A model generated the notes under the pieces. That model was given only the letters and a program-made list of their open reading frames with translations, searched no databases and was not told where the DNA came from. Made by a program: the position numbers and the translations under genes. 64,000 nucleotides of DNA from the NCBI RefSeq assembly GCF_047511655.1, contig NC_133401.1, positions 46,147,570-46,211,569 of the forward strand, written 5' to 3'. This document shows, one piece after another, positions 35,271-45,378 of the stretch. The stretch's first letter is position 1; each line of letters starts with the position of its first letter. This stretch comes from Castor canadensis. Lineage: Eukaryota; Chordata; Mammalia; Rodentia; Castoridae.

Positions 35271-35520
35271 GCAGGTGAGCCCCGGGTTAAGCACAAGGTC
35301 AGATTCCTTATCAATACTGGAGCCAGCATCTCAGCTATTTCTTTCTCTCCCGGACCCAGGTCCTCCAAGAAAATTACTGTTTGAGGCATTGCAGGCCAGC
35401 CTCTAGAGTGTTATTTCACTCAGCCTTTAGCCTGCTCCTGGGGAGATTTCCATTTCTGTCACTCCTTCTTAATTGTCCCAGAAAACCCTACTCCTCTTCT
35501 AAGGTGAGACCTTCTATCTA
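35271..35520 (+). pseudogene. ERV-C protease remnant, active-site Asp lost
   Basis: Near 35300-35335 the retroviral aspartic protease signature reads FLINTGAS: the catalytic Asp of D-T-G-A is Asn (aat at 35313-35315), so even a complete fold could not cut. Sequence downstream holds the end of the protease with several stops. Confidence 0.8.
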
Positions 35521-35689
35521 AATTGGGGATACAGTTCCTTTTACCCCCAGGAGAGTACTTTTGCTTGCCCCTAATAGAGGAACAAGTAGACCCCACAATG
35601 TGGACGGATGGACACACTGTGGGAAGGGAATGAACAGCTGTCCCAGTCCTAATTCATCTCAAGGACCCCTCCTGGTTTCCCCATAAAAA

Positions 35690-36560
35690 TGATATACTTT
35701 AAAGCCAGAAGTTAAGGAGGGGCTAATTCCCATAGTCAAAGACTTAAAGAGACAGGGACTGCTAATAGAATGCTCCAGCCCATATAACACTCCTATTCTT
35801 GGTGTCAGGAAGGGACCTAACAAATGGAGACTAGTCCAGGATCTCTGCCTCATCAACGAAGCAGTAGTGCCTCTCCACCCTGTAGTTCCAAATCCCTGTA
35901 TGCTTTTAGCCCAAATACCTCTGGATATCGCTTACTACTCTGTCCTGGATTTAAAGGATGCCTTCTTTTGCATTCCCTTACACCCTAAAAGTCAACCTAT
36001 CTCTGCCTTTGAAGACCCACAAGAAAGTCTGGACAGGTCATTTGGATTGTCCTCCCACAGGGATTCAGAGAAAGCCTCACCTCTTTGGGTTAGCTCTAAC
36101 CCAAGACTTGGCAGAATGGCAATATCCACAAACTACTCTGCCACAATATGTAGATGACCTCCTGCTCTGTGGACTGACTGAGCCTGTTATTTCACAAGCC
36201 ACTGAATCCTTACTAAACTTCTTAGCAGACTGAGGTTATAAAATGTCTAAAAAAGAAGCCCAATTGTGTCAGTCTAGGGTTACATATTTAGGTCTTGTCC
36301 TGGAGAAAGAAATGAGGTCTCTAGGAGAAGATAGAATCCGTCCAATCCTGACATTTCCTCTACCTAAGACTTTAAAGCAATTGAGGACCTTTTAGGGGGT
36401 GACAGGATACTGTAGAATTTGGATCCTGGGATATGCAGACCTAGCCAGGCCCTTATATCTAATCCTTAAGGAAGCATAGAAGGATACCCAGCCCTTTATT
36501 GAATGGGATGAAAAGTCAGAAAATGCATTCCACAGGTTAAAGAAGGCTCTTATGACAGCT
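35690..36560 (+). pseudogene. ERV-C reverse transcriptase remnant with YVDD
   Basis: Fingers and palm can be followed: KEGLIPIVKDL..QGLL near 35712-35770, SPYNTPILGV.K near 35780-35815, WRLVQDL near 35825-35850, DLKDAFFCIPL near 35947-35980, and the catalytic YVDD at 36147-36158 in a second frame. A frameshift near 36000-36060 separates the DLKDAF part from YVDD, and later stops interrupt the thumb. Typical of class I ERV pol. Confidence 0.88.
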
Positions 36561-37036
36561 CCCGCCCTGGGTCTCCCAGCACAAGACAAGTTTCAATTAT
36601 ATGTCTATGAAAAGGGAGGACTGGCCTTGGGCATGGTGACTCAGCTTCAGGGCATCACTCCCCAGCCAGTAGCCTACTTAAGCAAAGAGTTAGATCAGGT
36701 AGCCAAGGGATGGCCAGGATGCCTCAGAGCAATGGCCACAGTAAGCCTTCCAGTGCCTGAAGCTCAAAAACATCCTAAATCACCCCTTAATGGTTTATAC
36801 CCCACACAACCTAGGGGGAATTTTAAACTCAAAAAGAGAACTTTGGCTATCTGACAGCCATCTACTTAAATACCAGGCCCAACTTCTTGGAGGGACGGAA
36901 ATAAGTTTAAGGACCTGTTAGAGCCTAAGTCCTGCATCCCTTTTACCAGAGGCAGAGGGAAATCCTGAACACTCATGTGAGGAGGTACTTATAGAAAATT
37001 ATGCTGCCCAACCTGACTTAACTGATGGGCCCTTAA
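36561..37036 (+). pseudogene. ERV-C RT connection region remnant
   Basis: A 100-codon open stretch (36552-36854) covers the region between RT and RNase H: ALGLPA, KFQLYVYEKGGLALGMVTQ, PVAYLSKELD and 'CLRAMATV' are of the usual class I pol connection type. The frame breaks near 36780, and the sequence reaches RNase H at about 37040. Confidence 0.75.
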
Positions 37037-37330
37037 AAAGCCCTGATCTAGAATTATACACTGATGGCAGTTCCTTTGTCAAGAATGGTGTCAGACATGC
37101 AGGGTTTGCAGTTGTGACAGAATTTGGCATTCTCAACTCAGGTCCTCTTCCTCCTAATACAAGTGCTCAATTGACAGAATTAGTGGCCCTAACAGAAGCC
37201 CTAAGACTGTTAAAAAAATACAGAGAGTCAACATCTATACAGATTCTAAGTATGCCTTCCTGATCCTGCATGCCCAAGCAGCCATCTGGAAGGAAAGGGG
37301 AATGCTAATGAACAGGAACAGCTTCCCACA
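37037..37330 (+). pseudogene. ERV-C RNase H remnant, cut by deletion
   Basis: The catalytic start ELYTDGSSF is visible at about 37048-37080, then AQLTELVALTEALRLL at about 37165-37215. A frameshift follows, and the D-SKYAF region near 37235-37260 lies in another frame. Near 37300-37340 sequence passes directly to env transmembrane sequence, so integrase and the env surface part have been lost in one deletion. Confidence 0.78.
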
Positions 37331-37340
37331 GGGATAAAAG

Positions 37341-37895
37341 GGAGGTTATTTTAATAGTTTTAGGGATAACAGCATTAGTTGCAACCCTTGCTGGAATCAG
37401 ATATGGGGTGATTGCCAATCATGTAACTGCAAAAAACCTAACCAAAATGGTAGAGGACACCTCAGACCAGGTAGGCCTTGCTATTAAGGACATGCACAGG
37501 TCTTTGTAGGACCACCACCTGGCCCTAGATTTTCTTTTGGCCAAACAAGGGGGGATATGTGCCATCACCAATACTTCCTGTTACACATATATAAGCACTT
37601 CTCTGGGAGAAATCTCTTGAAACTCAGGTTTCTGTACAGGTATGGGACCAAATAAAATCCTGGCTCCCCTCCAGGATTTGGTTCCTACCCTTTCTGGGGC
37701 CTATCGTTGCCACGATTCTCTCGCTTGTGTTTGAGCCTTGCATTTTAAACTTACTTGTCAAGTTTGTTTCTTCTCGCTTAGAATCCATCAAACTACAAAT
37801 GCCTCTGGTGGAGATGAAAATGACCTAGTATTGTGGTCCCCTTAACAACCCCTCTGGTGGTCAGCCCTGATGCTGCAGGCCCCTTCATCGCCCCC
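37341..37895 (+). pseudogene. ERV-C env transmembrane-subunit remnant
   Basis: The sequence shows a hydrophobic segment (fusion-peptide-like, near 37355-37410), a heptad-like stretch, a conserved ectodomain segment near 37525-37590 ending in a C-x6-C pair, and a second hydrophobic run near 37670-37740. Stops occur within all parts. This order is that of a class I ERV transmembrane subunit. The surface subunit is absent. Confidence 0.72.
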
Positions 37896-37963
37896 TTTCA
37901 GCAGGAAGCAGTTACTGAACAGGCTTGATCTTCCCTATCCCTAACAGCAGTTATGGCAACCAT

Positions 37964-37977
37964 TGAGGGGGGGGAAA
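37964..37977 (+). promoter_or_regulatory. ERV-C polypurine tract
   Basis: A gag-run-aaa purine tract (ttgagggggggggaaa type) directly before the LTR start tgaagg at 37978. It would prime plus-strand synthesis. Confidence 0.8.
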
Positions 37978-38118
37978 TGAAGGACTAAAGGACAGACTGC
38001 AGGAGGTCCCAAAAGGTGATAAGTGGTCAAGGAGACACCTCTTCTCCCTAGGGACTGCCTGCCTGCACCTGAGAGACATCTCTGTCCCCAGGCAATGAAA
38101 AAAAGTCTATAAAAACCC
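37978..38118 (+). repeat. ERV-C 3' LTR, left part
   Basis: Matches the first ~140 bp of the 5' LTR and stops at the TATA region (ctataaaaaccc), where the L1 entered. The rest of this LTR resumes at 45185. Confidence 0.93.
38111..38118. repeat. Target-site duplication, left copy, of full-length L1
   Basis: aaaaaccc at the TATA box of the LTR, repeated at 45177-45184 after the L1 tail. The bottom-strand cleavage site would be TTTTT/AT, a usual L1 endonuclease target. Confidence 0.8.
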
Positions 38119-39563
38119 ACACCAGAGATTCCAAGATGGCGGCTAGAGAGAGGAAGCAGAAAGCGAGCCTCCTATAGTGAAATCTTGGAGAGACGCTGGA
38201 GACACACTTTGCAGGCATAATCACCGAGAAGAGGCATAACTTTGACCCCTCCACACCTCCAGCCGGCGCAGAGAATCTCCACTTCATGTTAAACGGAGAA
38301 ACTAGGAGGGCCCCCGGGCCACCAGTTGCCTGCGCCCGGATGGCTTGGGAAGACATGGACCAGGTGAGCTTTGCAGTACAGCAGTACTCCCACAGACAAG
38401 CCTGGGCCAGAGCAGCATAGCCCCTGGACAGACTGACTTCCACCAGGGGAAAAAAAGAGAAACTGACTAATAAGCAATAAGAACAATAAAGACACCTGGG
38501 AAAGAGGGTGGGACGCACTGAGCGCCAAAGATTGGGGGAAGGGAATCCTTCCTGGGACTGTAAATAAACAAGCCGGGCAGGCCGGAGAGCCTCTGGCGGG
38601 AGCGGGGCGCGCGCCCAGCAACCAGGAGCGGGAAAGCTTGTGAGAGTGGCGGAAGGAGGAAAACTCCACAGGAGAGGGGGGAAGACACACCTCCCACATG
38701 AACTGTAAATAAACACGCAGGCCTGAGAAAGTGGGTGCAGTGTCACCTTTCCCAGTGCTTGGAAAGGGGAAAGCTTGTAGCACAGGAAAACACTGAGTAA
38801 ACAATGCCTGCAGGGCCAGGTGAGTGCTAAGCTCACCCCAGAGATCTGCATAAATAACGCCACCAGCAACAGCAGGCTGACAGCAGTGGGCAGGCAAGCC
38901 ACAGCTGCAGATACCATTCTCAGAACTGTTTCCAGACTCTTTTTTTCTTTTTCTCCCTACCCTTGATGAGAGAACAACCGAATTACACCTGCAAGCTGAA
39001 AAACTTACTGAAACTGTATTGCATTTGAACTTGGGACACTTGGTGGGTTTTTTTTTTTTTTTGTGTGTGTGTGTAGTTTTATTCTACTTTATGTGTCCCC
39101 TTTGATGAGACAACTACAGAACAACATCTGAGGCACCATCTCCAGGATTGGAGACTGAGGTGGACACCCAAATTATTAAGACTGAAACTTCATTGCATTT
39201 GAACTTGGAGGTTTTTTGGATTTTTTTTAAATTTTCTATTTTTCATCTTATTTTAATTCATTTTTATATATAGATATTTCTTTCATTTACTTATTTTTTA
39301 TTTTTATTCTTATCTTTATTTTTTTTTTTTGATTTTCAATCCTCTCTCTGTCTCTCTAATGTCTGTTTAGCTTACTGTCAATTAGTACACTAATGGTCCC
39401 TGTTTATACCTTTGAAACTTTCTTGTCTGATACCTTGTTCTGTTTTCTCCTTCTTCTCTGTGTATTTGTTTTCCCCCTTTCTTTAACTTCTTGCTTTCCA
39501 TCTCAGCTCACCCTTCCATTCTAAATATTACCATTGTTATTATTACAAGCTAGAAAATACTTA
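38119..39563 (+). promoter_or_regulatory. L1 5' UTR and internal promoter
   Basis: GC-rich in its first 800 bp (CpGs near 38580-38650), then T-rich with TTTT-type runs up to ORF1. It starts with a YY1-type site about 13 bases in (see separate entry). In L1 families this region holds the internal pol II promoter. A long open frame runs antisense through its first 800 bp. Confidence 0.85.
38131..38143 (+). promoter_or_regulatory. YY1-type site at the L1 start
   Basis: ccaagatggcggc begins 13 bases after the L1 start. In human L1 a YY1 site with the ccaagatggc core is in nearly the same place and sets the start of transcription. Function in this family is inferred. Confidence 0.75.
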
Positions 39564-40806
39564 ATGGCACACAGTACAGGGTCAGTAACAACACCAAAGA
39601 CAATGACGGGAACACAGAAAAAACAGGGAAACCAGTTTCCCCACAGCAAAAAATTAGTACAGGAACCAGAGAGGAATGAAGAAAACAGATACTCAGATCC
39701 AGACTCCAACAAAATGAAGATAAACTATGCCAAAGGACCCAATGAAGTCCACAAGAATGAATTAAAAGAAGACATACTACAGGTACTCAATGAGAATTTT
39801 ATAGAGATGATACTGGATAGATAGGGTCAGCCAAAATGTACAGGAGACACTCAAGAAATTCCAAGACAACAAAATTAGAGAATTTGAAAAAGCAAAAGAA
39901 GAAATAAAGGAAACCATAGAAGCACTGTATAAACACCAAAGTGAAACACAGAACATGGTGAATAAACAGATAAATGAACTCAGGACAAAAATAGACAACA
40001 TTAAAGAGGAAACGACCCAGGATATGGAAAACCTCAGAAAAAAGAACGAAACAGACTTGCAAAACAAAACAGAAGGCCAAACCAGCAGAATAGAACAAAC
40101 AGAAGACAGAATCTCAGAACTCAAAGATGAAATGGTAATTAAAGGAAAAACTGAGGAACTATTAATTAAACAACTCAAGACCTGTGAAAAGAAAATGCAA
40201 GAACTCACTGACTCCATCAAAAGACAAGACCTGAGAATCATGGGCATCGAAGAAGAAGAGGTGCAAGCAAAGGGAATGCGCGATATATTCAACAAAATAA
40301 TAACAGAAAATTTCCCAAATCTAGAGAAATCTATTCCCACACAGATGCAAGAGACCTCCAGAACACCAAACAGACCAGATCAAAATACAACTACCCCACG
40401 GCATATCATCATTAAAACAACAAGTACAGAAACTAGGGAAAGAATATTGAAGGTTGTAAGAGAGAAAAAACAAGTAACATACAAAGGTAAACCCATCAAA
40501 ATCACAGCAGACTTCTCAACAGAAACATTAAAAGCAAGAAGAGCTTGGGGTGACATCTTTGGGGAACTGAATGAAAATAACTTCAACCCCAGGATACTCT
40601 ACCAAGCAAAACTATCATTCAAAATAGATGGAGGAATTAAAGTCTTCCATGATAAGCAGAAACTAAAACAATATGTGACCACAAAGCCACCACTACAAAA
40701 GATTCGTCCAGGGATTCTGCACACAGAAAGTGTAACCCAACATAACCATGAAAAGACAGGCAGCACCAAACGACAGGAGAAGAAAAAGCAAGAAAGTAGA
40801 GAGTAA
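39564..40806 (+). pseudogene. L1 ORF1 (RNA-binding chaperone), frameshifted
   Basis: ORF1p coats L1 RNA and acts as a nucleic-acid chaperone. The ATG at 39564 (MAHSTG) starts the frame, and a stop at 39822 breaks it after about 86 codons. The rest is open at 39955-40806 in another frame, so a frameshift lies near 39822-39830. Visible parts are a coiled coil rich in Q, E and K (about 39840-40200), an RRM-like domain starting at RIMGIEE (near 40235), and a C-terminal domain with KGKPIKITADFS, ARRAW and RILYQAKLSF. Nominal length is about 413 codons, longer than human ORF1 (338). The N-terminal part is not conserved between L1 families. Confidence 0.92.
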
Positions 40807-40856
40807 CTTCAACTTAGGTACACACAATCAAACCTTCAAACAACTAAGACAACTAA

Positions 40857-43800
40857 ATGACAGGAATCACCACATATCTATCAGTACTAACACTTAATGT
40901 TAATGGACTTAATTCCCCCATCAAAAGGCACCGTTTGACAAAATGGATTAAAAAGGAAGATCCAACAATTTGTTGCTTACAGGAGACCCATCTCACTGAT
41001 AGAAATAAGCATAGGCTTAGGATGAAAGGCTAGAAGAAGATTTACCAAGCCAATGGCCTCCAAAAACAGGTAGGAGTAGCAATACTTATCTCTGACAAAG
41101 TAGACTTCAAACCTACATTGATTAAATGAAATAAAGAAGGACATTCCATACTAATAAAAGGGGAAATAGACAAAAAGGAAATAATAATTATCAACCTATA
41201 TGCACCCAATGTCAACACACCCAATTTCATCAAACATATCCTGAAAGACCTAAAAGCATATATTAATGCCAACACAGTGGTTGTGGGAGACTTTAACACC
41301 CCATTGTCATTAATAGAAAGGTCATCCAAACAAAAAATCAATAAAGAAATCCAAGATCTAAAATATACAATAGATCAAATGGGCCTACTTGATGTCTACA
41401 GAACATTTCATCCAACCTCTACACAATATACATTCTTCTCAGCAGCCCACAGAACGTTCTCCAAAATAGATCATATTCCAGGGCACAAAGCAAGCCTCAG
41501 CAAATATAAGAAAATAGAAATTATACCATGCATACTATCTGATCACAATGCAGTAAAAGTAGAACTCAACAACAAAAGTAAAGACAAAAAACATGCAAAC
41601 AGCTGGAAACTAAATAACTCATCACTTAATGAACAATGGATCATCGATGAAATAAAAGAGGAAATTAAAAAGTTCCTGGAAGTCAATGAAAATGAAAACA
41701 CAACCTACCGGAACCTATGGGACACAGCTAAGGCAATCCTGAGAAGAACTTTATAGCCATGAGTGCATATATTAAAAAGACTGAAAGATCCCAAATCAAT
41801 GACCTAATGATACACCTCAAACTCCTAGAAAAACAAGAACAAGCAAATCCCAAAACAAATAGAAGGAGAGAAATAATAAAAATAAGTGCTGAAATCAACG
41901 AAATAGAAACCAAAAAACCATACAAAGAATTAATGAAACAAAAAGTTGGTTCTTTGAAAAAATAAACAAGATCGATAGACCCCTGGCAAACCTGACTAAA
42001 ATGAGGCGAGAAAAAAACCCAAATTAGTAGAATCAGGAATGCAAAAGGGGAGTTAACAACAAATACCATGGAAGTCCAGGAAATCATCAGAGACTACTTT
42101 GAGAACCTATATTCAAATAAATTTGAAAATCTTAAAGAAATAGACAGATTTCTAGATACATATGATCATCCAAAACTGAACCAAGAGGAAATTAATCACC
42201 TGAATAGACCTATAACACAAAATGAAATTGAAGCAGCAATCAAGAGTCTCCCCAAAAAGAAAAGTCCAGGACTGATGGAGTCTCTGCTGAATTCTATCAG
42301 ACCTTTAAAGAAGAACTGATACCAACCCTCCTTAAACTGTTCCACGAAATAGAAAGGGAAGGAAAACTGCTGAACACATTTTATGAAGCCAGTATTACAC
42401 TTATCCCAAAACCAGGCAAAGACACCTCCAAAAAGGAGAACTATAGGCCAATCTCCTTAATGAACATTGACGCAAAAATCCTCAAAAAATAATGGCAAAC
42501 TGAATTCAACAACACATCAAAAAGATTATTCACCACTACCAAGAAGGCTTCATCCCAGGAATGCAGGGGTGGTTCAACATACAAAAATCAATAAATGTAA
42601 TAAACCACATTAACAGAAGCAAAGACAAAAACCACTTGATCATCTCAATAGATGCAGAAAAAGCCTTTGATAAGATCCAACACCATTTCATGATAAAAGC
42701 TCTAGGAAAACTAGGAATAGAAGGAAAGTACCTCAACATTATAAAAGCTATATATGACAAACCTACAGCCAGGATTATACTTAACAGAGAAAAACTGAAA
42801 CCATTCCCTCTAAAATCAGGAACCAGACAGGGATGCCCGTTATCCCTACTCCTATTCAACATAGTACTGGAATTCCTAACCAGAGCAATTAGGCAAGAAG
42901 AAGGAATAAAAGGAATACAAATAGGTAAAGAAACTGTCAAAATATCCCTATTTGCAGATGACATGATCCTATACCTTAAAGACCCAAAAAACTCTACTCA
43001 GAAGCTTCTAGACATCATCAATAGCTATAGCAAGGTAGCAGGATATAAAATCAACACAGAAAAATCATTAGCATTTCTATACACTAACAATGATCAAACT
43101 GAAAAAGAACGTATGAAAACAATTCCATTTACAATAGCCTCAAAAAAAAAAAAAATCAAATACCTAGGTGTAAACCTAACAAAAGATGTGAAAGACCTCT
43201 ACAAGGAAAACTATACACTTCTGAAGAAAGATACTGAGGAAGACTATAGAATGTGGAGAGATCTCCCATGCTCATGATGGATTGGTAGAATCAACATAGT
43301 AAAAATGTTGATACTCCCAAAAGTAATCTGATATTTAATGCAATTCCCATCAAAATTCCAATGACATTCATTAAAGAGATTGAAAAATCTACCGTGAAAT
43401 TTATATAGAAACACAAGAGGCCACAAATAGCCAAGGCAATACTCAGTCAAAAGAACAATGCTGGAGGTATCACAATACCTGACTTCAAACTATATTACAA
43501 AGTAATAACGATAAAAACAGCATGGTACTGGCACAAAAACAGACATAAAGACCAGTGGAACAGAATAGAGGATCCAGATATGAAGCCACACAACTATAAC
43601 CAACTTGTCTTTGACAAAGGAGCTAAAAATATACAATGGAGAAATAGCAGCCTCTTCAACAAAAACTGCTGGGAAAACTGGTTAGCAGTCTGCAAAAAAC
43701 TGAAACTAGATCCATGTATATCACCCTATACCATGATTAACTCAAAATGGATCAAGGATCTTAATATCAGACCACAAACTCTAAAGTTGATACAGGAAAG

Positions 43801-44689
43801 AGTAGGAACTACTTTGGAGTTAGTAGGTATAGGTAAGAACTTTCTCAATGAAACCCCAGCAGCACAGCAACTAAGAGATAACATAGATAAATGGGACCTC
43901 ATAAAACTCAAAAGATTCTGTTCATCAAAAGAAATAGTCTCTAAACTGAAGAGAACACCCACAGAGTGGGAGAAAATATTTGCCAACTATACATCAGACA
44001 AAGTACTGATAACCAGAATATATAGGGAACTTAAAAAACTAAATTCTCCCAAAACTAATGAACCAATAACGAAATGGGCAAGTGAACTAAACAGAATTTT
44101 CTCAAAAGAAGAAATTCAAATGGCCAAAAAACACATGAAAAAATGCTCACCATCTCTAGCAATAAAGGAAATGCAAATTAAAACCACACTAAGATTCCAC
44201 CTCACCCCTGTTAGAATAGCCATCATCAGCAACACCACCAACAATAGGTGTTGGCGAGGATGCGGGGAAAAAGGAACCCTCTTACACTGTTGGTGGGAAT
44301 GTAAACTAGTACAACCACTCTGGAAAAAACTTTGGAGGCTACTTAAAAATCTAAACATTGATCTACCATTTGACCCAGCAATACCACTCTTGGGGATATA
44401 CCCAAAAGAATGTGACACAGGTTACTCCAGAGGCACCTGCACATCCATGTTTATAGCGGCACTATTCACAATCGCCAAGTTATGGAAACAGCCAAGATGC
44501 CCCACTACTGACGAATGGATTAAGAAAATGTGGTATCTATACACAATGGAATTTTATGCAGCCATGAAGAAGAACGAAATGTTATCATTCGCTGGTAAAT
44601 GGATGGAATTGGAGAACATCTTTCTGAGTGAGGTTAGCCTGGCCCAAAAGACCAAAAGTCATATGTTCTCCCTCATATGTGGACATTAG
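40857..44689 (+). pseudogene. L1 ORF2 (endonuclease and reverse transcriptase), broken
   Basis: Nominal length about 1,277 codons, like human ORF2. Domains in order: endonuclease (LNVNGL, QETH, VVGDFN at about 41280, SDHNAV at about 41538), RT (RPISLMN near 42450, FADD at 42951-42962, SRQGCPLS-type motif near 42823), and a C-terminal Cys-rich C-x3-C-x7-H-x4-C knuckle near 44252-44310. It ends FSLICGH. Breaks: in-frame TAG at 41031 (a Trp codon in the family), TGA at 41127, a frameshift near 41755, another near 41945, and several more between 42068 and 43580. Motifs are kept but the protein is not. Confidence 0.94.
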
Positions 44690-45161
44690 ATCAAGGGCAA
44701 ACACAATGGGATTGGGTTTTGAGCACACGATAAAAGCGAGAGCACACAAGGGAGGGGTGAGGATAGGTAAGACACCTAAAAAATTAGCTAGTATTTGTTG
44801 CCCTTAACGCAGAGAAACTAAAGCAGATACTTTAAAAGCAACTGAGGCCGATAGGAGAAGGGGACCAGGAAGTAGAGAAAAGGGTAGATCAAAAAGAATT
44901 AACCTAGAAGGTAACACACACGCATGGGAAATTAATGTGAGTCAACTCCCTGTATAGCTATCCTTATCTCAACCAGCAAAAACCCTTGTTCCTTCCTATT
45001 ATGGCTTATACTCTCTGTACAACAAAATTAGAAATAAGGGCAAAATAGTTTCTGCTGGGTATTGAGGGGGTTGGGGGGAGAGGGAGGGGGTGGAGTGGGT
45101 GGTAAGGGAGGGGGTGGGGGCAGGGGGAGAAATGACCCAAGCCTTATATGCACATATGAAT
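44690..45161 (+). other. L1 3' UTR with G-rich tract
   Basis: Non-coding end of the L1, from the ORF2 stop to the A tail. It contains a strongly G-rich part at 45064-45128 with many runs of three or more G, then 'aaatgacccaagcc' and the tail. No canonical aataaa was seen. The same tract occurs, as its complement, in the other two young L1 copies. Confidence 0.88.
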
Positions 45162-45176
45162 TAAAAAAAAAAACCA

Positions 45177-45184
45177 AAAAACCC
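45177..45184. repeat. Target-site duplication, right copy, of full-length L1
   Basis: aaaaaccc, the partner of 38111-38118. LTR sequence resumes directly after it, in register with the left part. Confidence 0.8.
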
Positions 45185-45378
45185 TCTCCCCACGCTGACC
45201 CATGGGATCACCGGTTTCCGGTTCCCCCTGCATTCCCCAATATGCAGTCTTTCTCTTCTATTCTCTACAAATAAAATCTTTGTGACCTCTGCTGTTAGAG
45301 TCTATCTGTGCTTTCATTCTCAGAGCTGGCTCAAGAGCTCTAAGCACCTGAAATTCCTGCACCTGTCATCCTTGCGCA
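45185..45378 (+). repeat. ERV-C 3' LTR, right part
   Basis: Continues the LTR after the L1: TATA-distal segment, aataaa near 45271, U5 and end at about ttgcgca. It aligns with the second half of the 5' LTR (32085-32277). Confidence 0.92.

Larger units (their letters stand above)
38119..45176 (+). mobile_element. Full-length LINE-1 inserted in ERV-C 3' LTR
   Basis: A 7.06-kb L1 in sense orientation: 5' UTR (38119-39563), ORF1 (39564-40806), 50-bp spacer, ORF2 (40857-44689), 3' UTR with a G-rich tract, and an A-rich tail ending at about 45176. It is flanked by aaaaaccc duplications. Its 3' half matches the truncated L1s at 3.7 and 51.7 kb. Both ORFs carry frameshifts or stops, so this copy cannot move by itself. 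Confidence 0.96.
31942..45378 (+). mobile_element. ERV-C: decayed class I provirus, split by an L1
   Basis: Without the L1 this is about 6.4 kb: 5' LTR, arginine-tRNA-like primer site, leader, gag, protease, RT, RNase H, env transmembrane piece, polypurine tract and 3' LTR. Integrase and the env surface part are deleted. The 3' LTR is cut by a full-length L1 at 38119-45176. The 5' flank ends in ccaaat, and ccaaat recurs at 45383-45388 four bases beyond the 3' LTR end, a likely target-site pair. By eye the two LTRs differ at about 25 positions in roughly 335, so the insertion is old but younger-looking than ERV-A. Confidence 0.92.

Noticed and set aside
39777-40340. 187-codon minus-strand frame rich in Ser, Phe and Leu
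   Set aside because: It is antisense to the L1 ORF1 coiled coil. A-rich sense codons give open, hydrophobic antisense frames.
45062-45274. Glycine-rich frame as a coding sequence
   Set aside because: It is the L1 G-rich 3' UTR read in one frame.
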